A stretch of DNA of 64,000 nt from Algoriphagus faecimaris (GCF_900101705.1 NZ_FNAC01000015.1:1-64000); one strand, 5' to 3'; numbered from the stretch's first letter, positions 8,081 through 16,716 are shown. Numbers and translations are program-made. Notes: generated from the letters alone by a model not told the origin.

Positions 8081-8841
8081 AAATCACTTTTCTAGGAACA
8101 GGAACTTCTCAAGGCGTTCCCGTCATAGGTTGCTCTTGCGAAATATGTAAATCACTCGATTTCAGAGACAAAAGATTTCGCACGTCTGTACATGTGCAAG
8201 TGGGAGAACTCAGTTTAGTTATCGACACTGGGCCTGATTTCCGGGCCCAAATGCTAAGAAGCAAAGTAAAAAAGCTGGATGCGGTGATTTTCACCCATGA
8301 ACATAAGGACCACACTGCAGGACTGGATGACATCAGACCTTTCAATTTCATGCAGCAAAAGGACATGCCTGTTTTCGGGAGAAAGCAAGTCCTAGAACAG
8401 ATCAAACAAGAATTCTCCTACATTTTTGCGAGTAAAAAATATCCCGGAGTACCTCAAGTCGAGGCTATCGAAATCGATGAAGCTGCCTTCTCAATTGAGG
8501 GTATTCAAGTGACCCCTATTCCTGTGATGCATTATAAGCTTCCTGTCTTAGGTTTTCGAATAGGAGACTTTTCTTACATCACTGATGCCAATGATATTCC
8601 CCAAACCTCCATTGATTTGGTAAGAGGCTCGGAAATTGTCGTGCTCAACGCACTTCAAAAAACATCTCATATCTCTCACTTTACACTGGAGGAAGCTATA
8701 GATATGGCCAAAACATTGGGTGCAAAGAACACTTATTTCACCCATATTTCTCACAAACTGGGACTTCATAGCGAAGTAGAAAATGAACTTCCTGAAGGGA
8801 TACACCTTGCCTATGATGGTCTTGAGTTATCTTTGCCTTAA
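8077..8841 (+). CDS. MBL-fold metallo-hydrolase, PhnP-like
   Basis: A 254-residue metallo-beta-lactamase-fold hydrolase. The metal motif 'THEHKDHTAGLDDIRPFN' (His-x-His-x-Asp-His, about 74-91), an Asp in 'VIDTGPDFR' (about 49-57) and later His residues in 'PVMHYK' and 'FTHISHKLG' are all present. The N-terminus 'LGTGTSQGVPVIGC' with Cys residues in 'CSCEICKS' is typical of the PhnP/cyclic phosphodiesterase-like branch. The start is a TTG overlapping the upstream TGA, implying translational coupling. Its stop overlaps the next start (TAATG). It may hydrolyse a cyclic phosphate or phosphodiester; the substrate is not predictable. Confidence 0.9.
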   Translation: MKITFLGTGTSQGVPVIGCSCEICKSLDFRDKRFRTSVHVQVGELSLVIDTGPDFRAQMLRSKVKKLDAVIFTHEHKDHTAGLDDIRPFNFMQQKDMPVFGRKQVLEQIKQEFSYIFASKKYPGVPQVEAIEIDEAAFSIEGIQVTPIPVMHYKLPVLGFRIGDFSYITDANDIPQTSIDLVRGSEIVVLNALQKTSHISHFTLEEAIDMAKTLGAKNTYFTHISHKLGLHSEVENELPEGIHLAYDGLELSLP

Positions 8842-10421
8842 TGCATCTGAATTTTCATTTCCTAAGGTTTCTTTGCCCTCGACTCACAGAAAATTTTTCT
8901 GGGTTTTTGATCACAGCCTGTTTTTCTCAAAGTAAAGATGAACTGATCCTAGCTGCCGAAAATGAAGGAAGGGAACTCTATATCCGGCTGCACTTTTTGC
9001 CTCCCCAGATTTTCTACAGTTTTACAAATAAATTTCAAAGAGCCAAGCGAAATAGTATTGATCTATTTCCTTTCCTCATCGGTCAGAAAATCAAAAACTT
9101 TGAGGTACTCGCCTTTGAAAGAGCCTTCTTGATCCAATTTGATTCGGAAGACCTTCTTTTGATAAAACTTCATGGCAATAGAAGTAATATCCTCTACTAC
9201 CCTAAAGAAGAGCTAAATCCAAGGGCGATATTTAGAAATGAACTCAAAGAAGATAAGACTTTGGATTGGAAGAGTTTGAGAAAAGAGCTTTCCTTGAATA
9301 AAGAAATATTTTTTTCACTAGAGGGAAATGCTTCTCAGTTTTTGCCCACGCTAGGGAAAATTCCCCGTGAATGGCTAAAAGATAAAGGCTACATAGAGGC
9401 CTCAGTAGATGAAAAATGGAGACTCATGCAAGAGCTCATGGATATGCTTGATAGCCCTTTATTTTCAATTGCTCAAAAAGACACCGAGGTTTATCTCACA
9501 CTTTTACCGGACACATATAATATTCAATCCATTGCTGACCCGATAGAGGCACTCAATGCGCTTTTTTACAAGGCCTTAGTGGTAGGGAACTTTGAAAATG
9601 AAAAACGAAAACTTCTCAAAGCATACGAGGATCAGGCCAAAAAGACTCAAAACTATATTCAAAAATCCTCTCAAAAATTAGATGACCTGGTCAAAAGTGC
9701 TCCTCCATCCCAGTTAGCTGATGTGATAATGGCTCATCTACACGTTTTTGAAGGAGGAGTTCAATCTGCCGAATTAGAAAATTTTTATACCAATGAGCGT
9801 ATAATAGTCAATTTAAAACCCAATCAAAAACCACAGGATCTAGCAGCCCAACTCTACAGAAAAAGTAAAAATCGACAACTAGAAATCCAACAGTTAGAGA
9901 ATAATATAAAGGCAAAAAAAGAACTTCTGGAAGAATTGGATACAATTGTATTTGACCTTCAAAACATTTCAGAATTCAGAGACCTTAAAAATTTTAAGAA
10001 GCACCACAAAAAAGACAAGTCCATTCAAAAAGATCAAAGCAGTTTGCCATTCAGGCAGTTTGAGATAGAAGGCTTTGCCGTTTGGGTAGGTAAGTCAGCA
10101 AAGGATAATGATGAAATGCTGCGTAATTTTACTCACAAAGATGACATTTGGCTTCATGCAAGGCAAGTCACTGGTTCCCATGTTATTATCCGGAAAAAAG
10201 GAAATTTAAAGATCAGTGATAGAGTCTTAGAGCGTGCCGCTGCTTTAGCTGCATTTTACTCCAAATTAAAGACTGAAAGCCTAGCCCCAGTGATTTTTAC
10301 AGAAGCGAAATACGTTCGAAAAGTTAAAGGAGCTGCACCGGGTTCAGTGATGGTAGATAGAGAATCAGTTGTGATGGTGACTCCTCAAGGGCCAGATCAA
10401 GAAATAGGAATTTCCAGCTGA
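8841..10421 (+). CDS. rqcH: NFACT-family ribosome quality control protein, RqcH-like
   Basis: A 526-residue homologue of bacterial RqcH/eukaryotic NEMF (Rqc2), which binds stalled 50S-peptidyl-tRNA complexes and directs C-terminal alanine tailing. The N-terminus 'MHLNFHFLRFL' and 'FPFLIGQKI' with 'LHGNRSNIL' fit NFACT-N. A long coiled coil spans about 265-400. The C-terminal NFACT-R domain shows 'DIWLHARQVTGSHVIIR' and 'YVRKVKGAAPGSV'. The Asp-Arg pair known to be needed for tailing in Bacillus RqcH aligns, by eye, with Glu93-Arg94 ('FERAF'), a conservative change. The start overlaps the MBL gene stop by one base. The symbol is by homology; tailing activity is not shown. Confidence 0.88.
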   Translation: MHLNFHFLRFLCPRLTENFSGFLITACFSQSKDELILAAENEGRELYIRLHFLPPQIFYSFTNKFQRAKRNSIDLFPFLIGQKIKNFEVLAFERAFLIQFDSEDLLLIKLHGNRSNILYYPKEELNPRAIFRNELKEDKTLDWKSLRKELSLNKEIFFSLEGNASQFLPTLGKIPREWLKDKGYIEASVDEKWRLMQELMDMLDSPLFSIAQKDTEVYLTLLPDTYNIQSIADPIEALNALFYKALVVGNFENEKRKLLKAYEDQAKKTQNYIQKSSQKLDDLVKSAPPSQLADVIMAHLHVFEGGVQSAELENFYTNERIIVNLKPNQKPQDLAAQLYRKSKNRQLEIQQLENNIKAKKELLEELDTIVFDLQNISEFRDLKNFKKHHKKDKSIQKDQSSLPFRQFEIEGFAVWVGKSAKDNDEMLRNFTHKDDIWLHARQVTGSHVIIRKKGNLKISDRVLERAAALAAFYSKLKTESLAPVIFTEAKYVRKVKGAAPGSVMVDRESVVMVTPQGPDQEIGISS

Positions 10422-10422
10422 G

Positions 10423-10797
10423 CTATGGGCTGATCAAAACTCGCGGCCGAGGTTTACCCAATGAAATTTTCTTAAAACCGTTGACCAACACCACAGTACC
10501 TCCTATTCCTGTCGCTCCTCCTGCATAAAGTAGGGCTTCTCCTAAATCCGGATTTCTACCCAATAATTGTCCTCCTATAATGGTGACTGTATAACCTACA
10601 GTTGCAATAAAAATACCGGTCTTCAACTGCTTTTTGGATTGATGCAAATTAAGTTCTACCTGATAGAGATCTTGATCTAATTGCAAGACTACCTGCTTCA
10701 GTGAGTCTAGGGCTGCCCTTTGTTCACTACTTTGGGCATAAGTTATACCCGAAAACGTACACATTAAAAGCAGCGTAATTAGAGAAATTCGTGACAT
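10423..10797 (-). CDS. Small exported hypothetical protein
   Basis: A protein of about 124 residues, counting from the ATG at 10797, 2 bp after the LytTR regulator stop. That start gives a signal peptide ending 'GITYAQ'. A coiled-coil-like helix follows ('LDSLKQVVLQLDQDLYQVEL'), then a Gly-rich hydrophobic segment (about 65-110, 'IIGGQLLG' and 'GGATGIGG') and a basic tail. An upstream TTG start would extend it by six residues and overlap the regulator gene. Its position as last gene of the LytS/LytTR operon suggests a role in the same envelope-related response, but no family was recognised. It is convergent with rqcH, one base apart. Confidence 0.7.
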   Translation of the reverse strand: MSRISLITLLLMCTFSGITYAQSSEQRAALDSLKQVVLQLDQDLYQVELNLHQSKKQLKTGIFIATVGYTVTIIGGQLLGRNPDLGEALLYAGGATGIGGTVVLVNGFKKISLGKPRPRVLISP

Positions 10798-10799
10798 TT

Positions 10800-11570
10800 T
10801 TACTGATTTATCCAATTTTTAAATTCGCCTACACGCTCTCTAGCAACCACGAGAATGTCTTCGGATTTTACATTGAGCGAAAGGGCAAGACGGCCATTTT
10901 GATAAGGTCGAATCTCCATTAGTGCTTCCAAGTTAATAATCATCGATCGGTTAATCCTATAAAACTTTAAAGGGTCCAAAAGATTTTCATGAAGGTCGGT
11001 AAGGGAGTGCTCGACCATATATTTGTTGGATGAGTTGGTCTCAACGAGATAGGTGATTCCTTCTTCAGAAAAAAAATAGGCCACCTTCTCTATGGGGATA
11101 AATACCATTTTTGATCCAAGTTTGGTTAAAAATCTCTTTTTAAACGTTTTTGACGAATAATTCTTTAAAATATCATTGAAAAAATCTTCTGGGAAGGAAA
11201 AGTCCGATTTACCTTTGCTGAAGGAACTTGCTTTTTTCAAAGCCATCAATAAACGGCCCTCCTGAATTGGCTTGAGTACATAATCAATGCAGTTATGATC
11301 AAAAGACTGAAGGGCATATTGATCATAAGCGGTGATAAAAATAATGGGAACTCTGATTTCAAACTCCTGTAAAGCTTTGAAGCTCAACCCATCTGCGAGA
11401 TGAATATCGCATAGTATAAGATCAAAATTCTGAATACGGCTTAAAGAATCTCTCAATTCCGAGACAGTTTGTGCTGACTCTGTCACTTTCCAATCTTCCC
11501 TATGATTTGACAAAATGGAAACAATTCGCTGCTTCGCTAAGGGTTCATCTTCGACTAACAATATCTTCAT
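10800..11570 (-). CDS. LytTR-family response regulator
   Basis: A DNA-binding regulator of about 256 residues. The N-terminal receiver shows 'LLVEDEP' (acidic residues 7-8), phosphoacceptor Asp55 in 'LILCDIHLADG' and Lys in 'YVLKPI' (about 105). The C-terminal LytTR domain (about 150-255) has 'KVAYFFSEEGITYLV', 'FYRINRSMIINL' and 'RVGEFKNWI'. ATG 11570 ('MKILLVEDE') is preferred over two upstream in-frame Met codons. It overlaps the histidine kinase gene by about 26 bp, so the pair is coupled. LytTR proteins bind two 9-bp direct repeats one or two helical turns apart. Such a pair lies upstream of the nearby FAS1 gene (15126-15155), a candidate target. Confidence 0.93.
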   Translation of the reverse strand: MKILLVEDEPLAKQRIVSILSNHREDWKVTESAQTVSELRDSLSRIQNFDLILCDIHLADGLSFKALQEFEIRVPIIFITAYDQYALQSFDHNCIDYVLKPIQEGRLLMALKKASSFSKGKSDFSFPEDFFNDILKNYSSKTFKKRFLTKLGSKMVFIPIEKVAYFFSEEGITYLVETNSSNKYMVEHSLTDLHENLLDPLKFYRINRSMIINLEALMEIRPYQNGRLALSLNVKSEDILVVARERVGEFKNWINQ

Positions 11571-12573
11571 GAGCATCAATTAATGGCAAAACAACTTCAA
11601 AAACTCCTTCTTGATCTATGATTTGAATAGACTGATTTAAAAACTTATATCGATCCGAAATGTTTTGAAGTCCAATGCCCGTTGATGTGTCTACCACCTC
11701 CTTGGGCTGAACTAAATTCCTGACAGTTATTGTTTTTTCACTGGCAATGATCTTGATCTCCAAAGGTTTTTTTGTGGTGAAAAAATTATGCTTTACTACG
11801 TTTTCTACCAACAATTGAAGTACAGCAGGGGGTATCATTCGTTGGTATGCATTTTTTTCTATGCTCATCGAAAAACTCAATGAGTCCTGAAACCTAATCT
11901 GTAACAGGTCAAGGTAGTTTTGAAGAAAAGCCAATTCTTCTTCCAGGCTTACCAACTCATTGATTTTATTATTGAGTACATAGCGGTAAATCTGACTTAA
12001 CTTTTGTAAATATTGATCAGCTTGATTTACATTTTGATGGATCAGAACCGAAAGCGCGCTAAGGTTATTGAAAAAGAAATGAGGATTTAATTGCGCATTG
12101 ATAGATTCCAATTTAGCTTCTGTACCGAGTAGTTTTAATTTTTCTGTCTCAAGTTCTTTTTCATTCAGTTTTTTGCTGAAGAAATAAATGGAGTTTAAAC
12201 AATTCAAGAATAAATTTAACCGGGACAAAAATCCAAAAGTAAGCAGGAAGTTTTGTTTACTATATCCGAAAATCCCTCCAAAAAACAGATCACTCATAGA
12301 CACTGAAACTATGGCCAAAAACACCATCGCTACTGCACTGACTAAAAATTGTATAATCAAAGGATGAATTTTATGGAATTTTTTAAGCATCCATGCCTCA
12401 ATCCCCCAATTGATCATCCAGATAGCATAGGATAAAAATATGATTAGAATAAAAAGTTGATTTTCGGGAAGGGATGCTTGGTAAAGCCTATCACCATCCA
12501 AAATGAGAATATTGAAGAAGGAGTATAAACCGAGTAAACCCGGAAATAACAATTTGTATCTATGCCCAAACAT
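11545..12573 (-). CDS. LytS/YehU-type sensor histidine kinase
   Basis: A 342-residue membrane kinase of the His_kinase (PF06580) group that pairs with LytTR regulators. Four hydrophobic segments lie within residues about 8-135. The H-box 'NAQLNPHFFFNNLSAL' places the phosphorylated His at about 165. A short coiled coil precedes it ('KKLNEKELETEKLKLLG'). The ATP-binding region is seen in 'AVLQLLVENVVKHN' (N-box) and 'STGIGLQNISDRY' (G-box). There is no large periplasmic sensor domain, so the signal is probably sensed in the membrane. It is cotranscribed with the overlapping LytTR regulator. The FAS1 gene upstream is separated by its own terminator. Confidence 0.92.
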   Translation of the reverse strand: MFGHRYKLLFPGLLGLYSFFNILILDGDRLYQASLPENQLFILIIFLSYAIWMINWGIEAWMLKKFHKIHPLIIQFLVSAVAMVFLAIVSVSMSDLFFGGIFGYSKQNFLLTFGFLSRLNLFLNCLNSIYFFSKKLNEKELETEKLKLLGTEAKLESINAQLNPHFFFNNLSALSVLIHQNVNQADQYLQKLSQIYRYVLNNKINELVSLEEELAFLQNYLDLLQIRFQDSLSFSMSIEKNAYQRMIPPAVLQLLVENVVKHNFFTTKKPLEIKIIASEKTITVRNLVQPKEVVDTSTGIGLQNISDRYKFLNQSIQIIDQEGVFEVVLPLIDAHEDIVSRR

Positions 12574-12699
12574 TTGCTATATCCTTTCTACACAAATAGA
12601 TGAATTGCCTGATGAAAACGAGTTAGTTTTAAATATTAGCCCCACTCTATTAAGTAGTTAAGTAGTACCATCCGAAACTCAACTTTAAAGAGAAAAATA

Positions 12700-12729
12700 A
12701 AAGGGAGAGATAGTTTCTCTCCCTTTTTT
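12700..12729 (-). terminator. Rho-independent terminator of FAS1 gene
   Basis: A stem of about 11 bp (arms 12700-12710 and 12716-12727, small loop) is flanked by A-rich and T-rich tails in both directions. It lies just after the FAS1 stop on the minus strand and before the kinase start, so it probably ends the FAS1 transcript. Confidence 0.8.
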
Positions 12730-12752
12730 GTGGTAGTTAAATTATCCTATGA

Positions 12753-15062
12753 CTAGTCAAGTGTAGGTAGAAGTACTCCGTCTATTACATGCACTACTCC
12801 GTTTTCTACTGCTACATCAGCAGTCACTACATTGAAAGTGTTTCCTGCTGAATCGGTTACAGTAACACTGTTTCCATTTCTTGTTACAGTAAGATTTTCT
12901 CCGGCTAAAGTTGGTACTTCTTGTGCACCTTCTTGTAAATCAGCAGCAAACGCCACCGCAGGAACCACATGGAAGCCGAGTACTTTCTGGACATTTTCTA
13001 TACCAATAGCATCTACTAGTTCTTCCAATGAGCCTAATTCTAAAGTACTCAAAAGATTAGTAAAGGCCTGATTAGTAGGAGCAAATACCGTGATATCTTC
13101 AGCATCTAAAAGGGTCTGTGCCAAACCTGCAGCAGTTACTGCATCTAACAATACGGTAAGGTTAGCAGCTGTAGCCGCCTCCACGATATTTGGTAAATCC
13201 TCAGAAGGGAGAAGTACCCCGTCAATTACATGAACTACACCATTTTCAATGGCAACATCAGCTACTGCTACGTTGAAAGTATTTCCTCTTGCGTCAGTCA
13301 CAGTCACATTTGCACCTGACCGGGTTACAGTCAATTCCTCATCGGCTAGCGTAGGTACCGTTTGAGAACCTTCTGCAAGGTCAAAAGAGAAAGCGGTAGC
13401 AGGCACTACATGGAAACCTAGAATTCTCACTACTTCCTCAGCTCCAACCGCATTAATCAAGGCTTCAAGAGAGTTTAAATTTAATGCGCCCAAAAGGTCA
13501 AGGAAGGCCTGATTAGTAGGCGCAAATACGGTAATCGCTTCTGCGTCTAGGAGAGTCTGACCTAAACCTGCTGCGGTCACTGCATCAAGCAATACAGTCA
13601 AGTTTGCTGCAGTAGCGGCTTCTACAATATTTGGCAAAGTCAATTCAGGAAGTAGCACTCCATCGATGACATGAACAACACCATTAGAAATCGCTACATC
13701 AGCTGCGACTACATTAGCAGTATTTCCAAGCGCATCAGTCACAGTGACACCTGCTTCTCCAGCTGCTACAGTCAATTCCTGACCAGCCAGCGTGGTGAAT
13801 GTGTTCGTAGCTTCTAAATCTGAAGAGAAAGCCACCGCAGGTACTACATGGAAACCGAGTACGGTCTGAAGGTTTTCAATTCCTCCGATTTTAGCTACCA
13901 ATTGATTGAGATTAGAAACGCCGAAGAATGCGAGGGCATCTCCGAAGGCTTCATTAGTAGGAGCAAATACAGTAATCGCTTCAGCATCTAAAAGTGCTCC
14001 TCCGAGATCAGCAGCAGTAACTGCGTCCAACAAAGTAGTCAAACCAGCAGCGGTTGCGGCTTCTACAATTGTAGGCAACATCAAATCAGGAAGCATTACC
14101 CCATCGATCACGTGTACTACACCATTAGCGATTTCTACATCAGCGGCTACAACTCGAGCAGTTCTTCCAAGCTGATCGGTTACAGTTACGTTTCCACCTG
14201 CTACTTCTACAGTAATGTCCTGTCCAGCCAACGTAGTGAACGTATTGCTAGCATCTAGGTCTGAGGAGAAAGCCACAGCAGGTACTACATGAAATCCTAA
14301 AACTCTTTCAAGATTGGCAACTCCACCAATCTTTACCACCAATTCGTCCAAATCAGCCGCACCGAAAACTTCCAATGCAGCGGCAAACGCCTCATTAGTA
14401 GGCGCAAACACCGTAATAGCTCCTGCAGATAATAAAGTATTGGCCAATCCATCTACGGCAGTAACGGCTGTCAATAAAGTAGTCAAATTCGCCTCTGTAG
14501 CAGCTTCTACTAAGGTAGGCTTGGGAAGCTCGATAGAAGGAATCAATACACGGTCAATTACATGAACCACACCGTTTTCAATTTCCACATCCGCCTGAAT
14601 AACAGTGGCAGTAGCACCAGTAGCATCTACTACAGTGACCACACCCGGAGCACGATTCACAGTCAATTGCTGTCCAGCTAGTGTAGTGACTACATTCGTT
14701 TCATTAAGTTGCTCAGAAAAAATCAAAGTAGGAACAACATGAAACCCTAAAACAGTCTCAAGATTGGAGGCCCCTCCTAAATTCTCTACCAACTCGTCGA
14801 GGTTATTGGCATCAAATGCTGCAAGTGCATTAGCAAAAGCATCATTGGTGGGCGCAAATACTGTAATCGCATTTTGGTCTTGAAGTGTAGCTTCCAATCC
14901 AGGGATTGATCTCACTGCAGTGACCAAGGTCGTCAAACCGGCGTCTTCAGCTGCCTCTATTAAGGTGGGAAAAGGAATCGGTCCTTGATAGTCTTCATTT
15001 TCACAGGCAAACAGTGAAATAAAAAAGGTACCGATAAGCAAGTACTTGAAAATTTTTGTCAT
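12753..15062 (-). CDS. Lipoprotein with five tandem fasciclin (FAS1) domains
   Basis: A 769-residue surface or periplasmic lipoprotein: lipobox 'LFAC' with Cys20, then five FAS1 domains at about 33-182, 183-330, 331-477, 478-624 and 625-769. Each has the hallmarks 'ITVFAPTN.AF', 'LGFHVVP' and 'NGVVHVIDGVLLP' (H2 and H1 motifs). FAS1 domains mediate adhesion to matrix or cells in bacteria and eukaryotes, so adhesion or biofilm use is plausible. Domains 4 and 5 begin with almost identical sequence, a sign of recent duplication. There is no anchor other than the lipid. The upstream region holds two LytTR-like boxes and a start-proximal hairpin. The LytS/LytTR pair sits directly downstream on the same strand. 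Confidence 0.95.
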   Translation of the reverse strand: MTKIFKYLLIGTFFISLFACENEDYQGPIPFPTLIEAAEDAGLTTLVTAVRSIPGLEATLQDQNAITVFAPTNDAFANALAAFDANNLDELVENLGGASNLETVLGFHVVPTLIFSEQLNETNVVTTLAGQQLTVNRAPGVVTVVDATGATATVIQADVEIENGVVHVIDRVLIPSIELPKPTLVEAATEANLTTLLTAVTAVDGLANTLLSAGAITVFAPTNEAFAAALEVFGAADLDELVVKIGGVANLERVLGFHVVPAVAFSSDLDASNTFTTLAGQDITVEVAGGNVTVTDQLGRTARVVAADVEIANGVVHVIDGVMLPDLMLPTIVEAATAAGLTTLLDAVTAADLGGALLDAEAITVFAPTNEAFGDALAFFGVSNLNQLVAKIGGIENLQTVLGFHVVPAVAFSSDLEATNTFTTLAGQELTVAAGEAGVTVTDALGNTANVVAADVAISNGVVHVIDGVLLPELTLPNIVEAATAANLTVLLDAVTAAGLGQTLLDAEAITVFAPTNQAFLDLLGALNLNSLEALINAVGAEEVVRILGFHVVPATAFSFDLAEGSQTVPTLADEELTVTRSGANVTVTDARGNTFNVAVADVAIENGVVHVIDGVLLPSEDLPNIVEAATAANLTVLLDAVTAAGLAQTLLDAEDITVFAPTNQAFTNLLSTLELGSLEELVDAIGIENVQKVLGFHVVPAVAFAADLQEGAQEVPTLAGENLTVTRNGNSVTVTDSAGNTFNVVTADVAVENGVVHVIDGVLLPTLD
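12756..14516 (-). repeat. Four tandem intragenic repeats of about 435-444 bp (FAS1 domains 2-5)
   Basis: On the minus strand the units run approximately 14516-14073, 14072-13632, 13631-13191 and 13190-12756. The boundaries come from the repeated protein start '(T/N)(L/I)VEAAT'. Units 4 and 5 are the most similar. Such repeats can expand or contract by recombination. Confidence 0.8.
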
Positions 15063-15068
15063 AGCTTA

Positions 15069-15097
15069 TTTTGGTTAGTTTGGTCTCTTAACCAAAA
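15069..15097 (-). promoter_or_regulatory. Hairpin overlapping the FAS1 translation start region
   Basis: A perfect 8-bp stem (15069-15076 with 15090-15097, 13-nt loop) begins 6 bases before the FAS1 start codon and covers the place where a ribosome binding site would lie. It could limit translation or be a protein site. Nothing beyond the sequence supports a function. Confidence 0.4.
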
Positions 15098-15125
15098 AAC
15101 ATGACGAATTGATTATTTATTTTTT

Positions 15126-15155
15126 ATGAACTGTCGATTTTTCAGGTTGAACTGT
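15126..15155 (-). promoter_or_regulatory. Paired LytTR-type binding boxes upstream of FAS1 gene
   Basis: On the minus strand two direct repeats read ACAGTTCAA (15155-15147) and ACAGTTCAT (15134-15126), exactly 21 bp apart, inside a 21-bp tandem repeat (15128-15148 and 15149-15169, about 17 of 21 identical). The published LytTR box consensus is (T/A)(A/C)(C/A)GTTN(A/G)(T/G). The promoter-proximal box fits at all positions and the distal one at eight of nine. They lie 64-93 bp before the FAS1 start, where an activator would bind. Confidence 0.6.
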
Positions 15156-15231
15156 CGAATAGTGAGGTTAAAAAGCAATTTTGGGTAAATCTATCTCTAA
15201 TTTCTTCAAAAAGCTTTGGATTAAACAAATC

Positions 15232-15265
15232 AAAAAAGGCTGCCTCAAATTAAATTAAGACAGCC
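15232..15265 (-). terminator. Rho-independent terminator of pyk
   Basis: On the minus strand an 8-bp stem (15265-15258 with 15245-15238, one G-U pair) is followed by a T6 run. It lies about 24 bp after the pyk stop codon. Confidence 0.8.
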
Positions 15266-15288
15266 GTTTCTAATAGGTCTATAAAATT

Positions 15289-16713
15289 CTAATCTACAAG
15301 ATGAATTTTAAGCATATTAGTTTTACCCTTGGCTTTAAGTGGCATGCTGGCAGTATTGATGATAATATCGCCTGTGTTTACATGTCCATCTTCTTTCAAT
15401 TTATCTTCAATATCCTCAAAAGTAGCATCAGTGGACACTTGATTTTGGTAATGATAGGCCCTTACACCCCAAACTAGGGACATTTGCGTAATCAGCTTTT
15501 CATTTCTAGTAAACACAAAAATACTGGCTTTGGGTCGATGCGAAGCAATCCGGAATGCAGTAAAACCCGAGGAAGTAATACCTACAATTGCTTTTGCCTT
15601 CACATTTCTGGAAAGTCTGGCAGCCATCAAAATCAAATTATTACTCAGGAAAGTTTGATCAGCATCACTGATTTTATAAAGGTTATGATATATATCGGCA
15701 TTACTCTCTAGGTAGCTGATAATACTACTCATTGCCTTCACAGCATGAACTGGGTAGTTTCCTGATGCTGTCTCAGCAGATAGCATCACAGCATCTGCCC
15801 CATCTAACACTGCGTTGCCTACATCATTGGTTTCTGCACGCGTAGGCCTTGGATTTACAATCATACTCTCCATCATCTGAGTAGCAATGATGACAGGCTT
15901 GCAAGCGAGCTTACACTTCTCTACCATTCGTTTTTGCCAAAGAGGGACAATTTCCATAGGTACTTCTACTCCCAAATCTCCTCTAGCCACCATGATAGCA
16001 TCTGTGGCCTCAATAATCGCATCAATATTTTCCAAGGCTTCCGGCTTCTCGATTTTAGCTACGATTTTACAAGACTTACCGGCCTTTTGAATACGCTCTC
16101 TCAAATCATGGATGTCTTCTGCCGATCTTACAAAAGATAGCGCTATCCAATCCACTTCTTGAGCAAGTCCAAATTCTAGATCTTCTAAATCCTTTTCTGT
16201 CAATGAAGGAGCGGAAACTTTAGTGTTGGGAAGGTTGATTCCTTTTCTTGATTTCAAAACACCTCCATGAATCACTGTACAATTGACATTTTTACCGTCA
16301 GTAGAATTCACCACTAGTTCCAGATTACCATCGTCAATCAAAATCCGATCACCTTCCTCCACATCGTTGGGCAAATTTTGATATACTGTACTTACAAGTG
16401 ACTTTGTACCCACTACCGGGTCATTGGTGATGGTGATTTGATCTCCCGGATTGATTTCGACCCCATTGTTTTCCACTTCACCAACTCGGATTTTGGGTCC
16501 TTGAAGATCTTGTAATATTCCTAGATTGCAATTGAGCTCTTTGTTGATTCCTCGGATGATTTTGACCACTTCCTGGTGTATGTCATGAGTACCATGTGAA
16601 AAATTTAATCTGAAGACATTGGCTCCTGCTGCTGCTAGACTTTTGATGGTTTCGTAATTATTGGAAGCAGGCCCAATCGTAGCCAATATTTTGGTTTTGT
16701 TAAAATGACTCAT
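15289..16713 (-). CDS. pyk: Pyruvate kinase
   Basis: Converts phosphoenolpyruvate and ADP to pyruvate and ATP, the last step of glycolysis. The 474-residue length is normal. Readable motifs are 'TKILATIGPAS' (about 7-17), 'RLNFSHG' (about 35-41), the active site 'KIEKPEALENIDAI' (Lys about 220) with 'VARGDLGVE', and 'TRAETNDVGNAVLDGADAVMLSAET' region residues from about 293. The C-terminal allosteric domain ends in 'NMLKIHLVD'. The gene starts 3 bp after the IPExxxVDY gene stop, so they share a transcript, and a hairpin terminator follows. pfkA, the other glycolytic control gene, is elsewhere in the window. Confidence 0.97.
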   Translation of the reverse strand: MSHFNKTKILATIGPASNNYETIKSLAAAGANVFRLNFSHGTHDIHQEVVKIIRGINKELNCNLGILQDLQGPKIRVGEVENNGVEINPGDQITITNDPVVGTKSLVSTVYQNLPNDVEEGDRILIDDGNLELVVNSTDGKNVNCTVIHGGVLKSRKGINLPNTKVSAPSLTEKDLEDLEFGLAQEVDWIALSFVRSAEDIHDLRERIQKAGKSCKIVAKIEKPEALENIDAIIEATDAIMVARGDLGVEVPMEIVPLWQKRMVEKCKLACKPVIIATQMMESMIVNPRPTRAETNDVGNAVLDGADAVMLSAETASGNYPVHAVKAMSSIISYLESNADIYHNLYKISDADQTFLSNNLILMAARLSRNVKAKAIVGITSSGFTAFRIASHRPKASIFVFTRNEKLITQMSLVWGVRAYHYQNQVSTDATFEDIEDKLKEDGHVNTGDIIINTASMPLKAKGKTNMLKIHLVD

Positions 16714-16716
16714 TGA

